A DNA stretch of 64,000 nt from the NCBI RefSeq assembly GCF_026210795.1, contig NC_089457.1, forward strand, positions 2,852,001 to 2,916,000, given 5' to 3'. The notes beneath the pieces were generated by a model. The model did no database searches and was not told the origin of the DNA. It was given only the letters and a program-made list of their open reading frames with translations. How positions within the stretch are numbered: the stretch's first letter is position 1; every line of letters begins with the position of its first letter. Positions 58,182 to 64,000 of this stretch are shown piece after piece. The DNA is from Rhizophagus irregularis. Lineage: Eukaryota; Glomeromycota; Glomeromycetes; Glomerales; Glomeraceae. Made by a program: the position numbers and the translations under genes.

Positions 58182-61100
58182 GAAATTACTTTAATATTAC
58201 ATATATTATATAAAAAAATATACTGATAATTTTAAAATTAATAATTAATATATTTTATTATTTACTATATTTTGCTAATTTTTACTTAATATTTTAATTA
58301 ATATTATTAGAAGTTACTTTAATATTACATATATATTGTACTAAAAATTAATAAAAAATAAAACATACAAATAAATTTAAAATTAATAAATCATTTTTTT
58401 TATTAATAATTATATTTTACTATTTATAATATACATACTGTATAACATCCTATTATTTATTTTATTTGTAATACTCTTAAAAAAAATTGACAAAAAAAAA
58501 AGTTTATAATACAATGTATGATTTTAAAAAATAATGTTATGAATGTAATTTTACCTACTTTGAAAATGACAGATAATTTTAAATATTATTTTTGACTTAT
58601 TTAATAAAAACAAGCAAAGAAATTTCCTTTTTAGAAATTTGTATAATCTTATGTAATAAAATTTTCCATTTTTAGATTTGTGTAATATTACATAATGTAA
58701 GCTGGCCAATAAAAATATACCAAATTAGATTATTATAAATAAAGATATATAATAGGTTATTACAATTAAATTTTTTTTTTTTTTTTGCTGCAGCACAAAT
58801 AATTCCTTATTAAGATTTTAAAGAGTTAAGCTAATACAATACACATACAACTAAGTTACAATTAAATTTAATAATTAATAAATATAATAATTTATCAACA
58901 ATTAATTTTTAAAATCATTTATTTTTAATAATTATAATATTTCCTTATAAATTTTTAATATAATATATATATATATGTAATATCAAAATAACTTCTATAA
59001 TATAATATTAATTATTTATTTATTAAATAATAAAATATAAAATTTCTAATTTTAACCAAAGGGGAAATTCCTTCTGTAATGAATTAGAAGTGACAAATAA
59101 GATTTTTAATAATAAAAAAATTTTTTATTCCTAAATTAATTAGCAAAAATAAGGACATATATAAATGTAGGTTTAAGTTTGTTTAGCTAAAATATAAAAA
59201 TTTTTCCTAAAAGAGATTTATTATTGCTTATTTGATAACATAATTTTAAAATAGTCAGATATAATTATGTGTAGCAAAGTATTAAATTATTAATAGTTAG
59301 ATATATATAGCAGGATAGATTTTTTTTAATATATATAAATATACATTTACATTTTTTTACATTAAAAAAATCTAATAAAATATGTAAACAAATTTATAAA
59401 CATGTTTTGTTTAAAAAAAAATAGTAACGTGCTTTATTAATTTATAAACATGTTTGTGTAAAAGAAATTTACTATTTTTAACACAAAGAATAAGCTAATT
59501 GTATATGTGATACAGGAACCATTTTTAGACGTGATCGTGTAACGTGTTTTTGACAAAACAAATACGCGTCTGCGTAACATTAAAAATATAAAAACATATA
59601 CGCGTCTGTGTAACACAGAAAAAATATAGATTTAAAAGAAAGGGAAAAATAAGCGTTTTTCTGTTTTTTTATAATTTTACACTATAATTTTTGTAATAAT
59701 CAATAAAAGTTATTTCATTTTTACTTATTAAAAAATTTTTTATAAATATTTTTTTTAATAAATTTTACTAAAAATAAAAATTCCGCGTATTGGTAGCATT
59801 ACAAAAACATGAATAAATCCATAAATATCTATTTAATCATGATAAAAATTTATATATAGGTAGATTCAAACCTGCTGAACAACTTTACTTAAGAAGGTTT
59901 CGGATGTTTCCTTTGACTGAAGTGCCTAAATTACGCTCTGAAGTCACAGAACAGATATACGAAAATATTTATAAGAAACATTTATTAGTTGTAATATTAC
60001 AAAAAAATAATAATAGCTTTATCCATGCATTATTTCAAAAATTTTTGTTTTTTTTAGTTTTTTTTTATATACATATTTTATAAAAAAAATTATATATATA
60101 TATATATGTGTCATAAAATAAGTTGCTAAGCAGTATAAAAAATTTATGGATTAGATAAAAGTTTGCTTAGCAGACATAAAAAATATTTGCTTATTGACCT
60201 TAGTAAATTTTGAATTTTTTATCTGACCTATATATATATTGTTTGGGTTCTACTATAGGGTGTGATATGGGTGTGATATATTGTAATAAATAAACCTAAC
60301 TTTTAATCTAATTTTAATCTAACCCTAAAGTTGCTTATCAAAATTAGTGAATTTTGTTATATCAAAATTGTTAAAATTATTTTTACATTTTGATCAATTT
60401 TAATAACTAGAATAATTTTGTTATTTCATTATATCAAAATATTAAAATTATTTCTACTATTTTGGCAATGACCTTTTTATTTTCAACAAGCATTTTTATC
60501 TAATCTAATCCCTACTCTAATAAATATTAGGAAGAGAAAATTCCCTTCTGATTAAATGTAGTTATTTTCATAAAATGTAATAATTAATAAAATACAATAA
60601 TTTATAATTATTTGTATATGTTTTTATATTAACATATTTTTATATAAATCATTTATTGATTTTAAAAAAATTATTTGTATTTTTTTATAAATTTTTAATA
60701 TAATATATATAATGTAATGTTAAAATAACTTCTAACATTAATTAAAATATTAAAAAAAATTATATTAAAATTAATAAAATATAAGAATTAATAAAAATAT
60801 GTTAATTTATTAATTTTAAAAATTATTTGATTTATATAAATTTTTAATGTAATATATATTAATCATATATACTATGTAATGTTAAAGTAACTTCTAACAA
60901 TATGTAATATTAATTAAAATATTAAAAAAAAATTATATTAAATTTAGTAAAATATAATAATTAATAAAATTATTAATTTTAAAAATTATTTATATTTTTA
61001 TAAAAATTATATTAATTAAGAAAAAAATATTTTTTTTATATCTGCAATATGTTGCATTTTCCTTTTTTTGGTAATTTTTATATATTAATTATGTTGATCA

Positions 61101-62820
61101 TTTCAATCACATAATTTCATTAAGATTTTCCATTTTGGATCCTAACAACTTACAAATAAATTAAAAAAAAATTAAAAATTATTTTTATTTAAATAAATAT
61201 GATATATATAATATTTTGTTACATATTTTATTTATAATATTCTCTAAAATAAAATGACAAAAAAAAAGTTCATAATATATTAATATATAATATAAAAAAT
61301 AATGAAATAATATATTTTTGTCTTTTTTTGCAAATTTATTAAAGATGACAAAACTGGTTTTAGATATTATTTTTGATTTATTTAATAAAAAGCATTTTTT
61401 TATTAAATAATTTGCAAAAAAAATTTACTTTTTTTGAAAAATTGTATAAATCTTGTATAATAATTTTTTTGGGATTTGTGTAATATCATATGATATGAAT
61501 TGATAAATAATAATATGCCATTTTAAAATATTACAAATAAGATATATAGTATGGTATTATAATTAAATTTGTCTTTTTTATTTTTATAAATTTTTATTTT
61601 CTTAATATAATATTTATATGTAATGTTAAAGTAACTTCTAATAATATATAATATATTAATTAAAATATTAAAAAATATATATATTACATTTAGCAAAATA
61701 TAATAATTAATAAAATTATTGATTTTAGTTTCATGTAAATTTTTCTTTAAATAAAAAATATTGCTCTCTTTGAGTATAATTTATTAAAAATAAAATTATT
61801 GATTTAAAAATTATTTGTATTTAATGCAATATATATTATATAGAGTAAATTTATTCATCGCACGTGCGATGCATCGCCATTTTCCTTTTTTGTAAATTAT
61901 TTATGTTGATCAACCTGCTTATACATCGCCACCCCCCTTAAAATGGCAATGATAAACATAAAAATTTGCATCGCACGTGCGATAAATAAATTATTTCTAT
62001 TATATAATATTAAATTAAATTCTAATAATATGTAATATATATTAATTAAAATTATTTTCATAAGTCTTTATTTTTACAATTTATACAATATAATATTAAA
62101 GTAACTTCTAATAATATATATTGCATTAATAAAGGAATATGTTTTTTTTGCACTTGCAATATATCGCATCTTCTTTTTTTGGTAATTTTTATATATTAAT
62201 TATATTGATCATTTTGATTACTGACACTTTATTAAAATTTTCTATTTTTCAAAAATCCTAGCATGAGACTTTATGCAATTACTATATATTATAAGAAATC
62301 TTATATTATGTATATTTTTGACTGCTCTACAAGTTTTCTTAATATATTAAAAAGGATTTAGAATGTCATTTTTGACTTTTATATTTAATATATTATAGGA
62401 GTACAACATAATACAGATGCAATAAAAAAATAAATCCTTAATTAAAATATTAAAAAAAATTATATTAAAATTAAACAAAATATAATAATGATTAATAAAA
62501 TTATTGATTTTAGTTTCATATAAATTTTTTTGTAAATAAAAGATATTGCTTTCTTTAGGTATAAATTATTTATTTTTGTAAATTTTTAATACAATATATA
62601 TCAATATTATATAATGTTAAAGTAATTTTTAATAATATGTAACATATATAAATTATTTATTTTATAAATTTTTATTTTTAATATAATATAGTGTAATGTT
62701 AAAGTAACTTCCAATAATATGTAATATATATATAAATTATTTTATTTTATAAATTTTTATTTTTAATACAATATATATAGTGTAATGTTAAAGTAACTTC
62801 TAATAATATGTACCATATTT
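58182..62820. repeat. AT-rich array with a recurrent AATGTTAAAGTAACTTCTAA repeat
   Basis: Composition drops to almost pure A/T. A core close to ATGTTAAAGTAACTTCTAAT, usually followed by AATATGTAATATATTAATTA, recurs at about 58975, 60715, 60875, 61620, 62095, 62612, 62695 and 62780, and inverted at about 58185 and 58308. The last copies (from about 62650) form a tandem of roughly 85-bp units. A second recurrent block (GCATTTTCCTTTTTTTGGTA then ATTTTTATATATTAATTA) lies at about 61050 and 62165. ACGCGTCTG(C/T)GTAACA occurs twice near 59567 and 59601. No gene or RNA was found. Confidence 0.75.
61850..61990. mobile_element. 141-bp element with palindromic termini
   Basis: The 24-bp arms TTTATT(C/T)ATCGCACGTGCG, ATGCA (61850-61873 and inverted 61967-61990) differ at one base. 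Each contains the perfect palindrome TCGCACGTGCGA, with a CACGTG core. Inside, GCCATTTT/AAAATGGC extends the pairing and GTTGATCAAC is a further palindrome. Sequences at about 61040 and 62145 look like decayed relatives. Non-coding, a GC-rich spike in almost pure A/T DNA. Confidence 0.8.
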
Positions 62821-62824
62821 TGCA

Positions 62825-63042
62825 GGTCACAGTACCCCCCCTATGCACAGTACCCTACAAAAAAGAACTCCCATTTTTATTATTTAAAATAATTTAATAA
62901 ATACCTAGGTATTACTCATGATAAATACCCAATTATTATATAAGTTTTATACATATCTACTAATAATAAAAATTCACACAATGGTGGAAAGTATAAGGTC
63001 AAAACCTCTGAAATCTGTATCATACCCGGGGTACTGTGGCCC
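62825..63042. repeat. Element bounded by CACAGTACCC inverted repeats
   Basis: GGTCACAGTACCCCCC (62825-62840), followed by GCACAGTACCC (62845-62855), is inverted at the right as GGGGTACTGTGGCC (about 63028-63041). Composition becomes GC-richer inside the right part and beyond (GTCACCCCCGTCTGCCACCC). A small mobile element or part of one is possible. No target duplication was identified. Confidence 0.45.
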
Positions 63043-63690
63043 CCGTTATACGGTGTCACCCCCGTCTGCCACCCGGCGGTAAACAAACTTCCCTGCTTTA
63101 ATGTATATTCGTTTTCCACGAAACATTAATATTCTTGCTTGGTTTAGTTTTATTGCTACTTAACTTTCAAATTGCGATAGCTCTCGCCACGATATTTCAT
63201 CCATTATCTTCCTTCAAAATACGATAGTTCTCTTTACAGAAGTTTATATTTTATTCATTTCATAATTCTTGTTATGACATTAAATTCACCATGAATTTGT
63301 CCAATTAAAGTTAATTAAGCGAACATTACAATAAAGTTTAGGGCGAACCTATTACCTTTAAAATAACATTACGCTCTACTAACAATTAATTAAACAAAAT
63401 TACTTTTTCATCATAAGAAAATAGTAACAAAAACAATCGAAACAATTAATTTTCATATCAAAGGGTATTTTATTTATTCTTCATAAAATTCACAATTAAC
63501 TATTTTACTTAAAGTTTTACATCGTATCTGACGACTGTGGAATTCACCTCCCATTCCGCTCCTATTTAAACCAACTTTCTTATTCTTTCTTTTCTTACTT
63601 CTTATTTCTTTCTAATATTTTATATGTTATCTTTTATGCGCTATCTTATATGCTATTTTATATGTTATCTTTTCTAATATGTTATACTAT
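63043..63690. other. Intergenic, no gene recognised
   Basis: It resembles ordinary intergenic or promoter DNA: CTCCTATTTAAACC near 63561 could be a TATA-like site, followed by a T/C-rich run and TATGTTATCTTTT repeats. A gene may begin just beyond the right edge, but nothing here proves it. Confidence 0.35.
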
Positions 63691-63698
63691 TTTAGTAT

Positions 63699-63915
63699 GC
63701 TATCTTTTCTTTAAAATAAAATAATCTTTCAAATATTGTATCGCAAAGATCCATCTTTTGTGGCTGTGCTATCTTTTCTTTAAAATAAAATAATCTTTCA
63801 AATATTGTATCGCAAAGATCCATCTTTTGTGGCTGTGCTATCTTTTCTTTAAAATAAAATAATCTTTCAAATATTGTATCGCAAAGATCCATCTTTTGTG
63901 GCTGTGCTATCTTTT
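63699..63915. repeat. Three 69-bp tandem repeats
   Basis: The unit, containing ATTGTATCGCAAAGATCCAT and TTTTCTTTAAAATAAAATAA, starts at 63723, 63792 and 63861 (exactly 69 bp apart), with a partial copy on each side. Since 69 is a multiple of three, the minus strand reads as an open frame of 23-residue repeats (CDTIFERLFYFKEKIAQPQK), ATG at 63892, stop near 63692. Coding is possible but unsupported by any other feature. Confidence 0.8.
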
Positions 63916-64000
63916 CTACTGCGTCTCGTCAGCTATTCTTCTACTGCGGCTGCAGTTCATCAATATTTTACATGTTCCTATTTTTTTGTTCCTTTAATTC

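Noticed and set aside
59855-59900. Possible tRNA B-box (AGATTCAAACCT)
   Set aside because: No acceptor stem or anticodon arm could be drawn around it, and no A-box lies at the right distance.

Overview
The window is eukaryotic and very AT-rich. Genes are split by short introns with GT/AG borders, they are sparse, and repeats fill most of the space. The gene families seen are BTB-BACK-TLDc proteins, Sel1-repeat kinases, a P-loop protein of Crinkler type, a kinase with a small Cys cluster, a secreted berberine-bridge-type oxidase and a DUF659/hAT transposase relic. This mix fits an arbuscular mycorrhizal fungus (Glomeromycotina, Rhizophagus-like). That placement is inferred from family content and composition, not from a database search.

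Layout. 1-8.6 kb is mostly decayed: palindromic repeats, MITE-like inverted-repeat elements, a dead small secreted-peptide precursor with Kex2-like sites, a broken hypothetical gene, a membrane-protein relic and a DUF659 transposase relic. 8.66-10.2 kb (minus) holds an apparently intact secreted FAD oxidase with a MITE-like hairpin just upstream. 10.5-12.9 kb is repeats. 13.0-18.6 kb (minus) holds two tandem paralogues (A, B), each with a helical-bundle N-terminus resembling MLKL/MCAfunc domains, a pseudokinase domain and Sel1 repeats; a third paralogue (C) lies at 41.9-44.2 kb in the same orientation. 21.1-22.7 kb carries an intact BTB-BACK-TLDc gene, followed by a kinase relic, tandem duplications, a dead BTB-TLDc copy (25.7-26.9 kb), a broken Crinkler-like gene (27.3-29.4 kb) and exon relics to about 30.7 kb. 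30.7-41.4 kb is a gene desert with MITEs. A hAT-type MITE with a perfect 8-bp target duplication sits in the promoter of copy C. 48.25-50.5 kb (plus) encodes a kinase with intact catalytic motifs and a tail of tiny phase-1 exons. 54.2-55.2 kb (minus) encodes a probable four-TM membrane protein. 55.6-57.7 kb is a large palindromic minisatellite. 57.7-62.8 kb is extremely AT-rich and built from a recurrent short repeat, and the window ends with an inverted-repeat element and a 69-bp tandem repeat.

The most notable system is the three-copy helical-bundle/pseudokinase/Sel1 family. Its domain order parallels MLKL-type executioners: a four-helix N-terminus that could act on membranes, a pseudokinase switch and a repeat scaffold. 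Its copies differ in how far the catalytic site has decayed and in their promoters, and copy C looks like a mosaic of A-like and B-like segments. No tRNA, rRNA or CRISPR array was recognised.
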